7,002 nt of DNA from contig CALBJF010000112.1 of the NCBI GenBank assembly GCA_937892665.1, positions 1 through 7,002 on the forward strand. The letters run 5' to 3'. This DNA comes from an uncultured euryarchaeote. GTDB lineage: Archaea > Thermoplasmatota > Poseidoniia > Poseidoniales > Poseidoniaceae. The notes beneath the pieces were generated by a model. The model made no database searches, was not told the DNA's origin, and saw only the letters and a list, made by a program, of their open reading frames with translations. Below, one piece after another: positions 1 through 6,362 of the stretch; the first letter of the stretch is position 1; every line of letters begins with the position of its first letter. Both the position numbers and the translations under genes were made by a program.

Positions 1-692
1 TCCAGTGTCCCCCGCTCCCTTTCTCCAATGGTCATATCGATCGCTGGTTGTACAGCAGCCGATGCAGTCCATAATGCCAAAACAAATGGGATGAATAAGG
101 ACAAGAGCATCCCTGCCTGTTCACCCTTTGTCGCTACGTCAGCATCAGAAATAACGCCGTCCCAACGCAATGGGTTTAATGTTGAATCAGCATCTAAGCC
201 ACCTGCTTCTATTCGTTCAATAGTTTCATTTGTTTCCCAAGTATTGAGTACATCGAGAACCCTATTCCGGGCTTCTGTTGATTGTTCAGATGTTGATAGG
301 AAGAGAACTGAATAAAACCAAGTATCGTTCCTCTGTTCGAGACGTAGAATTGCATCATATTCATAGGAACGTAAGAGTGATGAATCCTCCAAGGGCTCAG
401 ATAAACTTTCTAGTCCAATAGGCAACGACTGTATCGTAATCGAAATGTTGCTTTGATTGAGACCCAGTAAAAAATCCTCATCAATATAATTGGATTGAAT
501 GAGTATATCAACATCCAATTCTTGTAATTCTTGTGCTTCATTTTGCATTACGAGAGGGAATGCAATAAATAGAAGTGGAAAAAGCATTAATGGAACAAGA
601 ATTAACGCTACAATCGTACGCCAATCCCGTACAAATTCTACGATCTCTTTCTTTGCGACTATGCGCATTTGAGCAAATCTGAACTTACTCAT
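1..692 (-). CDS. ABC-2 type permease, NatB-like (3' end outside window)
   Basis: This is the membrane subunit of an ABC exporter, working with the ATPase encoded just upstream. The ATG at 692-690 opens a frame that runs without a stop to the left edge, giving 230 residues of an incomplete protein. Seen in the translation: a short basic cytoplasmic N-terminus with the KKEIVEFVRDWRT stretch (residues 14-26), which is typical of NatB-type permeases; a first membrane segment at about 27-49; a soluble, presumably extracytoplasmic domain of about 140 residues; a second membrane segment at about 195-213; then DMTIGERERGTL (219-230). That last stretch matches the conserved cytoplasmic GERERGT motif of the ABC-2/NatB family. 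The start overlaps the end of the ATPase gene by 8 bases and has a strong GAGGTGA ribosome site, so the pair is probably translationally coupled. The exported substrate cannot be told from sequence; sodium export is only the family prototype. Confidence 0.87.
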   Translation of the reverse strand, partial: MSKFRFAQMRIVAKKEIVEFVRDWRTIVALILVPLMLFPLLFIAFPLVMQNEAQELQELDVDILIQSNYIDEDFLLGLNQSNISITIQSLPIGLESLSEPLEDSSLLRSYEYDAILRLEQRNDTWFYSVLFLSTSEQSTEARNRVLDVLNTWETNETIERIEAGGLDADSTLNPLRWDGVISDADVATKGEQAGMLLSLFIPFVLALWTASAAVQPAIDMTIGERERGTL

Positions 693-1509
693 CTTCGTTC
701 ACCTCATAACGATGGCTTCGTGTAAATAATCGGCGCCACAACAACGCAAATTTAGACGGAGTGATGGTATCTTCTTGCCGTGGTCGTGCGACTTCAGATG
801 TTAGAGACACATATGCTTCCTCGAGAGAATTAGTATCTGTTTGTTTGAGTAGTTCCTCAGGTGTTCCATCAGCACGGATCGTTCCATTATGGACAATAAT
901 AATCCGGTCACAAACTTGTTCGGCTTCTGCTAAATGATGTGTCGAGTAGATTACAGTCCCGCCTTCATCTTTGAGCTTCTGGACTAATTTCCGAACGATG
1001 CGGGCAGAGGTTACATCCAATCCAGCGGTAGGTTCGTCTAACAAGAGAATGCTTGGACCATGCGCCAAAGCTCTGAGTAATGCCGTTTTTTGTCGCATCC
1101 CTCTAGAGAATCCTTCTGTGTATCGATGGAGACTATCTTGGATGTCGAGTAATTCAGCAAATCGCAATGTTCTAGCCCATGCAACCGAATCTTCTATTCC
1201 ATGAATTCTACTATGAAACCGTATATTCTCCCAAGCAGTAAGTTTGGAATACAATCCTGTTGATTCTGGTACTACACCCAAAGCGGATCGCATCTGATCT
1301 ACATTCTCCCCACCTTGAAGGTGAACTCTCCCCTTCGTTGGTTTGTAGATTCCAGCCATCATTCGCAGCAAGGTTGTTTTTCCAGCACCATTGCCACCTA
1401 CAAGCCCAACGACAGATTTGTTTTGGATATCCAATGAAACATGCTCAATGGCATGTACATCGCCAAAGGATTTACTCACATCAGTGAGATGAAGGAGGTT
1501 TTCATTCAT
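685..1509 (-). CDS. ABC transporter ATP-binding protein, NatA-like
   Basis: Cytoplasmic ATPase (274 residues) that powers the ABC-2 permease encoded immediately downstream. The ABC elements appear in order: Walker A GGNGAGKTT (38-46), a Q-loop region with VVPESTGLYSKLT (79-91), signature FSRGMRQK (134-141), Walker B ILLLDEP (154-160), D-loop GLD (163-165) and H-loop STHH with His191. The Q-loop has Pro-Glu where many ABC ATPases have Pro-Gln; NatA-type proteins often vary here. A roughly 50-residue C-terminal tail containing SLEEAYVSLT is typical of drug/sodium ABC-2 ATPases. Start choice: the ATG at 1509-1507 has GAGGG six bases upstream and lies 13 bases after the preceding gene's stop. A longer frame would need the TTG at 1545, inside the upstream gene and without a ribosome site, so the shorter form is preferred. 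The transported substrate is unknown. Confidence 0.94.
   Translation of the reverse strand: MNENLLHLTDVSKSFGDVHAIEHVSLDIQNKSVVGLVGGNGAGKTTLLRMMAGIYKPTKGRVHLQGGENVDQMRSALGVVPESTGLYSKLTAWENIRFHSRIHGIEDSVAWARTLRFAELLDIQDSLHRYTEGFSRGMRQKTALLRALAHGPSILLLDEPTAGLDVTSARIVRKLVQKLKDEGGTVIYSTHHLAEAEQVCDRIIIVHNGTIRADGTPEELLKQTDTNSLEEAYVSLTSEVARPRQEDTITPSKFALLWRRLFTRSHRYEVNEDE
699..705 (-). promoter_or_regulatory. Ribosome binding site of the ABC permease gene
   Basis: GAGGTGA on the minus strand lies six bases before the ATG at 692-690 and inside the last codons of the upstream ATPase gene. It fixes the permease start and supports coupled translation of the two ABC subunits. Confidence 0.8.
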
Positions 1510-1515
1510 TTTGAA

Positions 1516-1520
1516 CCCTC
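1516..1520 (-). promoter_or_regulatory. Ribosome binding site deciding the ABC ATPase start
   Basis: GAGGG on the minus strand, six bases before the ATG at 1509-1507. It is the reason for preferring this start over the in-frame TTG at 1545, which has no comparable site. Confidence 0.65.
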
Positions 1521-1522
1521 GA

Positions 1523-1828
1523 TTAAGAGGCTCGTCCGTTTTCAATTGCAGTGTCCAAGCCAGGATGTTTTTCTTCGAGACGTTTAGCCCTTGCGAGTGT
1601 GTTTCGCAATTCCTGTTGAATCTCTCGTTGTGGAATCCCCATCTCTACCAGATTTCCAATAAGGGTAAATGCACCTTGAATTGCACCTGCATCAAGAAAG
1701 GCATCATTGGTAATTTCACCATGAATCCGTAAAATTTCTAACCGACTGGCGATGAATTCTGCTTCTTCACGAATCCTTGGTCCTGCGATATGCGGCAAGG
1801 CCATCAAATGGTCAATACAACTTCTCAT
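1523..1828 (-). CDS. Small unknown protein, 101 residues, probably helical
   Basis: I do not recognise the family. The frame starts at an ATG (1828-1826), encodes 101 residues and ends with TAA 13 bases before the ABC ATPase start. The sequence is soluble, with no membrane segment, signal peptide or metal-binding cluster. It alternates charged and hydrophobic residues in a way that suggests several amphipathic helices (about 18-36, 41-62 and 66-87). It contains a single Cys at position 4. There is no clear Shine-Dalgarno before the ATG; a second ATG at 1804 is also possible and equally unsupported. A TTAAT stretch about 25 bases upstream of the ATG could serve a leaderless transcript, but this is weak. 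It sits between methylmalonyl-CoA epimerase and the ABC transporter, which does not point to one role. That it is coding is supported by the tight same-strand packing and the absence of a competing gene in the other frames. Confidence 0.7.
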   Translation of the reverse strand: MRSCIDHLMALPHIAGPRIREEAEFIASRLEILRIHGEITNDAFLDAGAIQGAFTLIGNLVEMGIPQREIQQELRNTLARAKRLEEKHPGLDTAIENGRAS

Positions 1829-1855
1829 CGTCTAGTGGTTACCGTGAACGATTAA

Positions 1856-1868
1856 GAGCATTATGCTC
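1856..1868. repeat. Short perfect inverted repeat between epimerase and the 101-residue gene
   Basis: The 13 bases form two 6-base arms (GAGCAT and ATGCTC) around a single central base, in the 50-base gap after the epimerase stop. It could form a small hairpin in the transcript or be an operator-like site. No T-run follows on the minus strand, only TTAAT, so a classical terminator is not supported. It may also be chance. Confidence 0.3.
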
Positions 1869-1878
1869 GAACTTCCTC

Positions 1879-2298
1879 TTATCTTTGTTTTAATTCGACT
1901 AAAACTCCGCCTGTACTTTTAGGATGTACAAAGGCAATTACGGAATTGTGTGCTCCTTTTCTAGGCGTTTCGTCAATCATTTTTATTCCATTATCGATGA
2001 GGTGAATTATCATTTTTTCTAGATTATCAACCGATAAACAAAGTTGTTGAATTCCTTCACCACGTTTTGCAAGAAACTTACCGATAGGTGTATTCGGACC
2101 TGATGGCTGTAATAATTCGATATTCGGTTGTTTGGATTTTGAAGATGATAATGGGAAAAATCTTGTCGTGACGCCCTGATCTTCAACAAAGTCATCTTCT
2201 CCTTGTGATTGGAGTCCCAATAATGTCCAAAATTTACTTCCTTCTTCCAATGTATGTGTTGCTATACCAATGTGATCAATTTCAATTCGTTGTTTCAT
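1879..2298 (-). CDS. mce: Methylmalonyl-CoA epimerase (VOC/glyoxalase fold)
   Basis: Interconverts (2S)- and (2R)-methylmalonyl-CoA, feeding the mutase encoded directly upstream. The 139-residue length is normal for the family. Numbering from the ATG at 2298, the N-terminal IDHIGIA motif gives metal ligand His9, NIELLQP gives the second-strand ligand Glu61, and the C-terminal GGVLVEL gives Glu135. The segment PIGKFLAKRGEGI is also a family hallmark. Two oddities: after GEGI the usual His-His is Gln84-Gln85, removing a residue that normally binds the divalent metal, and the common EQGV motif reads DQGV. Start choice: a GTG at 2307 directly abuts the mutase stop and would add three residues, but the ATG at 2298 has an AGGTGAT ribosome site four bases upstream, so it is preferred. 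The adjacent mutase makes the epimerase role much more likely than another VOC enzyme despite the ligand change. Confidence 0.88.
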   Translation of the reverse strand: MKQRIEIDHIGIATHTLEEGSKFWTLLGLQSQGEDDFVEDQGVTTRFFPLSSSKSKQPNIELLQPSGPNTPIGKFLAKRGEGIQQLCLSVDNLEKMIIHLIDNGIKMIDETPRKGAHNSVIAFVHPKSTGGVLVELKQR

Positions 2299-2302
2299 CT
2301 CA

Positions 2303-2309
2303 ATCACCT
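2303..2309 (-). promoter_or_regulatory. Ribosome binding site of the epimerase gene, overlapping the mutase stop
   Basis: AGGTGAT on the minus strand overlaps the TAG stop of the mutase gene (2310-2308) and lies four bases before the ATG at 2298. It decides the epimerase start and implies coupled translation of mutase and epimerase. Confidence 0.75.
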
Positions 2310-3882
2310 AAAAACCACTAGGAGCCATGTATGTTCCAAATACATCTTTCATAGCCTTCATGATTTCACCTAACGTCGCATCTGCTTTAACTGCTTTAAT
2401 AACGAGTGGAAATAAATTTTCATCTGTTGAACAAGCCTCTGTAATGGAGGATAAAATTCTACTTACATTTTCTGAATCTCTTGATGATCGAGTCTCTATG
2501 AGTCTCTTATGTTGCTGTTCGGTGACCTTTGGATTTAGTTTCATAGGTTGTACTTTGATGTCTTCTTCGAGTACACCATGATTGACTCCAACAATCTTCC
2601 TTGAACTCTTTTCTATTTCATTGAAATATCTATAGGCAGTAGAATGAATTTCTTGTTGTTGATATCCTTGTTCTATTGCCGACATTGAACCTCCAAGAGA
2701 TTCGACTTTCAAGATTTCATTCATTGCTTGCTCATAGATCTGATCTGTAAGATTTTCAATATGGTATGAGCCAGCAAAAGGATCGACAACATCAGCGACA
2801 CCAGATTCTTCAGCGATTATTTGCTGAGTCCTTAACGCAACAGTTGCACTCTTTTCTGTCGGTAAACCTAATGCTTCATCGTAACTATTTGTATGTAGGC
2901 TTTGAGTACCCCCACACACTGCAGCTAGAGCTTGAATTGTCACTCTACTGATGTTGTTTAGGGGTTGTTGAGCTGTCAAGGAAACACCTGCGACCTGTGT
3001 GTGGAAACGGAGCATAGAGGAGCGGGGATTGTTGGGTTTATATCGCTCAGTCATAAGATCATACCATAGGCGTCGTGCCGCCCTGAACTTGGATACTTCT
3101 TCCAAGAAATCATTGTGGCAATTGAAGAAAAATGATAGTCTCGGAGCAAATTGATCGATATCTAATCCTTTATTTATGGCTGATTCAACATACGCCAAGG
3201 CGTTGGATATTGTAAATGCTAATTCCTGAACTGCGGTTGAACCCGCTTCACGAATATGATATCCAGATATAGAAATTGTATTCCATTTTGGAATCTGCTG
3301 GGAACAAAATTCGAAGATATCTGTAATCAGCCTCATTGATGGGCCTGGTGGAAAGACATATGTTCCTCTAGCGATATATTCCTTGAGTATATCATTCTGT
3401 ATGGTGCCAGATATTTGGTTCATTGGGACGCCTTGCTCTTCCGCTACAACCGCATACATTGCCAACAAAACCATTGCAGGGGCATTAATCGTCATTGAAG
3501 TTGAGACCTTATCGAGAGGTATTTCGGCCAACAACTCACGCATATCCTCTAGAGTCGATATCGACACTCCCACCTTACCAACCTCACCTTCTGATAATGG
3601 ATCGTCCGCATCCAATCCTAATTGAGTAGGTAAATCAAATGCTACTGAGAGTCCTTTTTGGCCACGATCAAGCAATAAGCGAAACCTTTCATTGGTTTCT
3701 TTAGCGGAAGAAAAGCCAGCATATTGACGCATAGTCCAAAGACGAGTCTTGTACATATGTTCGTGGATTCCACGAGTGTACGGGGGTTGGCCAGGTATTT
3801 CCTTATCATCACCAGCAATGTGATATGATGGAATTGCGATTCCGCCCAATGTTTCCCACTTGTCTTTACGAAACGCCACCAT
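2308..3882 (-). CDS. mcmA1: Methylmalonyl-CoA mutase, catalytic (large) subunit without B12 domain
   Basis: Rearranges (2R)-methylmalonyl-CoA to succinyl-CoA with adenosylcobalamin. The 524 residues cover only the substrate-binding TIM-barrel chain; the C-terminal cobalamin domain (DxHxxG) is absent, as usual in archaeal split mutases, so a separate B12 subunit must be encoded elsewhere. Diagnostic features: YTRGIHEHMY (35-44), LWTMRQYAGF (48-57) with substrate-contacting Tyr54, AFDLPTQ (81-87), TIQNDILKEY (160-169), PSMR with CoA-ester-binding Arg184, SISGYHIREAG with Tyr208 and His209, FFFNCHNDF, and SLHTNSYDEA. Tyr54 and Arg184 match methylmalonyl-CoA mutase rather than isobutyryl-CoA mutase, where I recall Phe and Gln. 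The N-terminus appears about 25-40 residues shorter than many homologues; an in-frame TGA at 3888-3886 prevents extension. A GGGTGAT ribosome site lies just before the ATG, rather close. The epimerase follows after 9 bases. Confidence 0.96.
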   Translation of the reverse strand: MVAFRKDKWETLGGIAIPSYHIAGDDKEIPGQPPYTRGIHEHMYKTRLWTMRQYAGFSSAKETNERFRLLLDRGQKGLSVAFDLPTQLGLDADDPLSEGEVGKVGVSISTLEDMRELLAEIPLDKVSTSMTINAPAMVLLAMYAVVAEEQGVPMNQISGTIQNDILKEYIARGTYVFPPGPSMRLITDIFEFCSQQIPKWNTISISGYHIREAGSTAVQELAFTISNALAYVESAINKGLDIDQFAPRLSFFFNCHNDFLEEVSKFRAARRLWYDLMTERYKPNNPRSSMLRFHTQVAGVSLTAQQPLNNISRVTIQALAAVCGGTQSLHTNSYDEALGLPTEKSATVALRTQQIIAEESGVADVVDPFAGSYHIENLTDQIYEQAMNEILKVESLGGSMSAIEQGYQQQEIHSTAYRYFNEIEKSSRKIVGVNHGVLEEDIKVQPMKLNPKVTEQQHKRLIETRSSRDSENVSRILSSITEACSTDENLFPLVIKAVKADATLGEIMKAMKDVFGTYMAPSGF

Positions 3883-3925
3883 AAATCACCCACGACGAGG
3901 CAATTGATGAATCCTCGCTTTCAAT

Positions 3926-4399
3926 TCAATCTTCGTGTCCGTCAGGACCATGTGCGTGTCCATGGGAGAGTTCTTCTTCCGACGCTGGCCTTACATCAAC
4001 CACTTCAACACTGAATTCAAGGGTTTCACCAGCAAGTTTGTGATTAAAATCGACTGTAATCGTGTCTCCTTCAACTGCAGTGACATTGAATGGTCCTACA
4101 TCAGACATGAGAGTCATACCGACTTCAGGCTCAATATCTCCAAACATATCCTTTTGAATGGTTTGAATAGCTTCATCCATTTTTTGGCCATAGGCGCGTT
4201 CAGGTTCTAGAGTAAATGTTCTCCTTTCTCCCTTTTCTGCTCCCATAAGTTCTTCTTCAAATCCAGGAATCATTTGCTTGTGGCCAACTAAAAATGTTAG
4301 TGGATCACGACCTTCACTGGTATCAAATACTTCGCCCGAACCAGGTAAAGTTCCTGTGTAATGGACTGTTGCGACTGCATTTAGTTCTACGACTGACAT
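3926..4399 (-). CDS. slyD: FKBP-type peptidyl-prolyl isomerase, SlyD-like, with His-rich tail
   Basis: Cytoplasmic protein-folding factor that isomerises Xaa-Pro bonds and has chaperone activity. The 157 residues show the split FKBP domain with an inserted flap: VHYTGTL (12-18), VFDTS (24-28), PLTFLVG (33-39), MIPGFEEELMGAEKGE (43-58), then AYG (69-71), the insert-in-flap chaperone region (about 72-117) and the closing DFNHKLAGETLEF (117-129), as in bacterial SlyD and the archaeal FKBPs. The C-terminus ends in a short acidic, His-rich tail with His146, 148, 150 and 155, resembling the nickel/zinc-binding tail of SlyD but much shorter and without cysteines. The ATG has an AAGAAGGT site six bases upstream that overlaps the stop of the preceding gene; the gap to that gene is only 4 bases. 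Metal binding by the tail is an inference. Confidence 0.95.
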   Translation of the reverse strand: MSVVELNAVATVHYTGTLPGSGEVFDTSEGRDPLTFLVGHKQMIPGFEEELMGAEKGERRTFTLEPERAYGQKMDEAIQTIQKDMFGDIEPEVGMTLMSDVGPFNVTAVEGDTITVDFNHKLAGETLEFSVEVVDVRPASEEELSHGHAHGPDGHED

Positions 4400-4403
4400 A
4401 ATA

Positions 4404-5288
4404 TTACCTTCTTGTTGTTAGGGCTCGAACGAGGGTTGTTAGTCGTTCCGCTACTTCTTTGGAAATTATCAGTTCTTCTTCCTTGTCGGCTATGAATGAA
4501 TAGGTATCTTCAACACCCATTCGTTCTCCTTTTGCCCAAATTTGGCCTAATAAGTTTGAACGGTGTTCTTCTGCAACGCTATCATCCTCTAGGATGTCTT
4601 TAGCAGCATACTTGTACTCATTGTACTTTTGTCTGTTAAGTTTCTTTACTTTGGGTTGGCGACCGCCACGACCATCATCGTGCCTTCTCCTTCTTCTTCC
4701 AAAGCGTTCTGGTTTTTTGACCTTAGTTGCGATCTTCTTGAATACATTCGTTTGTGAAGTTGGCTCAACATTACTCACTGTAACAGAGGCAGTTTGAGAT
4801 TCAGTTACGGGAGTCGAGATAGTTGGCGTTGGCGCTAATACAGGTTGAACTGCTGGGACAGGCTTCCGAGTCGAGGGTTCCAAGATTGATTCAGTCTTTT
4901 TAATCGACTCTTGGGATTGCTTTCTTAGTTCTGCTAAGCGGTCTGCACGGGTCTGATTTTTTACAGTAGAAGGCTGCGCTGAAGATGGATTGATTTGTCC
5001 TGACCCAATAGTTTGTTTAATTTGAGATGAAACTTGTTTCTCAGATACTGTGAGTTTTTTTCGGGCTTCTTCCTGTTTTTTTAACAAGTCAGTTCCAACA
5101 TTCCCCGGAAGGGGGGTCGGTCTAACAGGTGCGGGAGCTGTGGAGCCTGATTGAATGGTACGTTCGCTTCTTTTCTTTTGGCGGACGGCATTAGCATTTG
5201 CCGCAAAAGGATTGAATGGTTCATCCTTTTTTCTTCGCCTATCTCGAATTATGAAGCCCCCGGTAATTCTAACTCCCTGACGACTCAT
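4404..5288 (-). CDS. Unknown basic, largely disordered protein with a conserved-looking C-terminal domain
   Basis: I do not recognise this 294-residue protein. Three regions can be seen. Residues 1-50 are very basic (RDRRRKK at 15-21, QKKRSER at 37-43). Residues about 50-195 are low-complexity, rich in Ser, Thr, Pro, Gln and Lys, with charged helix-prone stretches near 65-90 and 114-137. A basic patch with five consecutive Arg (198-202) and GRGGR (206-210) precedes a compact C-terminal part (about 215-294) with balanced charge, including Trp251 and likely helices; this is the only portion that looks folded. RGG-like and poly-Arg elements suggest contact with nucleic acid or ribosomes, but that is inference. 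No membrane segment is visible. The ATG at 5288 is preferred over the TTG at 5297, although neither has a Shine-Dalgarno. It lies 24 bases after kae1 and 4 bases before the FKBP gene, so it is probably co-transcribed with both. Confidence 0.78.
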   Translation of the reverse strand: MSRQGVRITGGFIIRDRRRKKDEPFNPFAANANAVRQKKRSERTIQSGSTAPAPVRPTPLPGNVGTDLLKKQEEARKKLTVSEKQVSSQIKQTIGSGQINPSSAQPSTVKNQTRADRLAELRKQSQESIKKTESILEPSTRKPVPAVQPVLAPTPTISTPVTESQTASVTVSNVEPTSQTNVFKKIATKVKKPERFGRRRRRHDDGRGGRQPKVKKLNRQKYNEYKYAAKDILEDDSVAEEHRSNLLGQIWAKGERMGVEDTYSFIADKEEELIISKEVAERLTTLVRALTTRR

Positions 5289-5312
5289 TAAAAACAAATC
5301 GCATGATTAGGA

Positions 5313-6329
5313 CTACGACCATGATACTAATGTGTCATCTGTGCGAAGGTATTGATTGATTCCACTGGATGAAAAAGAGGTTACTCTGCCGTTATGGAGT
5401 TCAATATGTCCCAAAAGGGCAATCATAGTTCCATTATCGATACAATACATACGTGGAGGTGCATGGGATGTCGATTCCCTGTCTTTCGCCATAAGGGTAC
5501 ACATTTCTCTGATCCTATTATTGCACGCAACCCCTCCACCTAACAAGAGTTCAGTTTTTCCACTATGTGCTAAAGCTCGTTCGGCAACCTCGACACAAGC
5601 TGCAAATGCATGTTCTTGCAAAGACCAACAAACAGAACCGAGTGAATGACCTTTTTCGATCAATCTTTGCGCGGCTGTGAGTATCCCTGAAAAGGCTAAG
5701 TCCATTCCTCGTACTGGATAAGGTAATTCCAATCCTTTCAGTGAAGCATCAGGATTCTCTTCAATATACTGTAAAGCGAGTTTTTCGATGACTGGCCCGC
5801 CAGGAAATGGGAAACCTTGTAATCGTGCAAATTTATCCAACATATTTCCAATTCCTATGTCCAAGGTTTCGCCTAATACTCTGTATTTCCCCTGTAATTT
5901 AGCTATCACCTGAGTATTGCCCCCACTCACATAGAGTAAAACAGGATCGTCACAATCACACTGCTGGCGACCAATTTCGATATGGGCTACGCAATGATTT
6001 ACGCCAATGAGTGGTACCTCTAATGCACTTGAGATTGTTCTAGCAACAGACGCCCCTATTCTCAAACATGGGCCTAAACCAGGCCCTTGGGAATATGCCA
6101 CTGCACCTATGTCCTCAGGGGTTAAATTTTGTGAACGAAGAATATCATTGAATAGATCCGAAGAAAAATCCCTATGATGATCTGCTGCTTCTCGTGGATG
6201 AATCCCACCTTCTAATGGCCTCACAGTATCACTCTTTGATGGATAAGGAATGCCGCAACTATCAACTAAGCCAAATGAAAAGGTATGTGCTGTTGATTCA
6301 ATTCCGAGAGTCCACTTGTCACCTGCCAT
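5313..6329 (-). CDS. kae1: Kae1/TsaD family tRNA threonylcarbamoyladenosine transferase (KEOPS subunit)
   Basis: Catalytic subunit of KEOPS, which transfers the threonylcarbamoyl group to A37 of ANN-decoding tRNAs (t6A). The 338 residues show the ASKHA-fold family pattern throughout: GIESTAHTF (9-17), GGIHPREAADHH (41-52), YSQGPGLGPCLRIG (79-92), NHCVAHIE with metal ligands His112 and His116, YVSGGNTQ (133-140), GETLDIGIGNMLDKFAR (153-169), DLAFSGI (210-216), LLGGGVACNNR (262-272) and CIDNGTMIA with metal ligand Asp298. The sequence resembles archaeal/eukaryotic Kae1 rather than bacterial TsaD. It ends without a fused Bud32 kinase, unlike in some archaea, and no other KEOPS subunit lies in the window. 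The ATG places the protein start a few residues before the first conserved strand, as expected for the family. However, it has no adjacent ribosome site; a very strong one lies 33 bases further upstream with an in-frame TAG in between. Confidence 0.96.
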   Translation of the reverse strand: MAGDKWTLGIESTAHTFSFGLVDSCGIPYPSKSDTVRPLEGGIHPREAADHHRDFSSDLFNDILRSQNLTPEDIGAVAYSQGPGLGPCLRIGASVARTISSALEVPLIGVNHCVAHIEIGRQQCDCDDPVLLYVSGGNTQVIAKLQGKYRVLGETLDIGIGNMLDKFARLQGFPFPGGPVIEKLALQYIEENPDASLKGLELPYPVRGMDLAFSGILTAAQRLIEKGHSLGSVCWSLQEHAFAACVEVAERALAHSGKTELLLGGGVACNNRIREMCTLMAKDRESTSHAPPRMYCIDNGTMIALLGHIELHNGRVTSFSSSGINQYLRTDDTLVSWS

Positions 6330-6332
6330 GTT

Positions 6333-6359
6333 CTAGCGGATGATGGGATTGTTCTTCAA
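6333..6359 (-). other. Possible leader mini-ORF (TTG, 8 codons, TAG) ahead of kae1
   Basis: Reading the minus strand from the strong ribosome site, the first start codon at proper distance is a TTG (6359-6357). It opens eight codons (M/L-KNNPIIR) and stops at TAG (6335-6333), three bases before the kae1 ATG and in the same frame. Ribosomes terminating here could reinitiate at kae1. It may instead be the remnant of a longer kae1 start or reflect a base error in the TAG. That it is translated is unproven. Confidence 0.35.
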
Positions 6360-6362
6360 CTC

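Noticed and set aside
28..315. Open frame of 95 codons on the plus strand
   Set aside because: It lies antisense to the ABC permease, whose translation shows family motifs and membrane segments; the plus-strand product has no recognisable feature.
1510..1545. Longer ABC ATPase starting at the TTG at 1545
   Set aside because: The 12 extra residues precede the normal family start, overlap the upstream gene and lack a ribosome site, whereas the ATG at 1509 has one.
2308..3882. Isobutyryl-CoA or ethylmalonyl-CoA mutase instead of methylmalonyl-CoA mutase
   Set aside because: Tyr54 in RQYAGF and Arg184 in PSMR match the methylmalonyl-CoA type, and the epimerase gene is adjacent.
3642..3893. Minus-strand frame of 83 codons overlapping the start of the mutase gene
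   Set aside because: It is an alternative frame over a region that encodes strongly conserved mutase motifs in the chosen frame.
3896..3917. Inverted repeat CGAGG/CCTCG between the FKBP and mutase genes as a terminator
   Set aside because: The stem is only five base pairs with a 12-base loop, and no T-run follows on the transcribed strand.
6333..6335. TAG before kae1 as a pyrrolysine codon
   Set aside because: TAG also terminates the kae1 and mutase genes here, no pyrrolysine genes are visible, and Kae1 does not need the extension.
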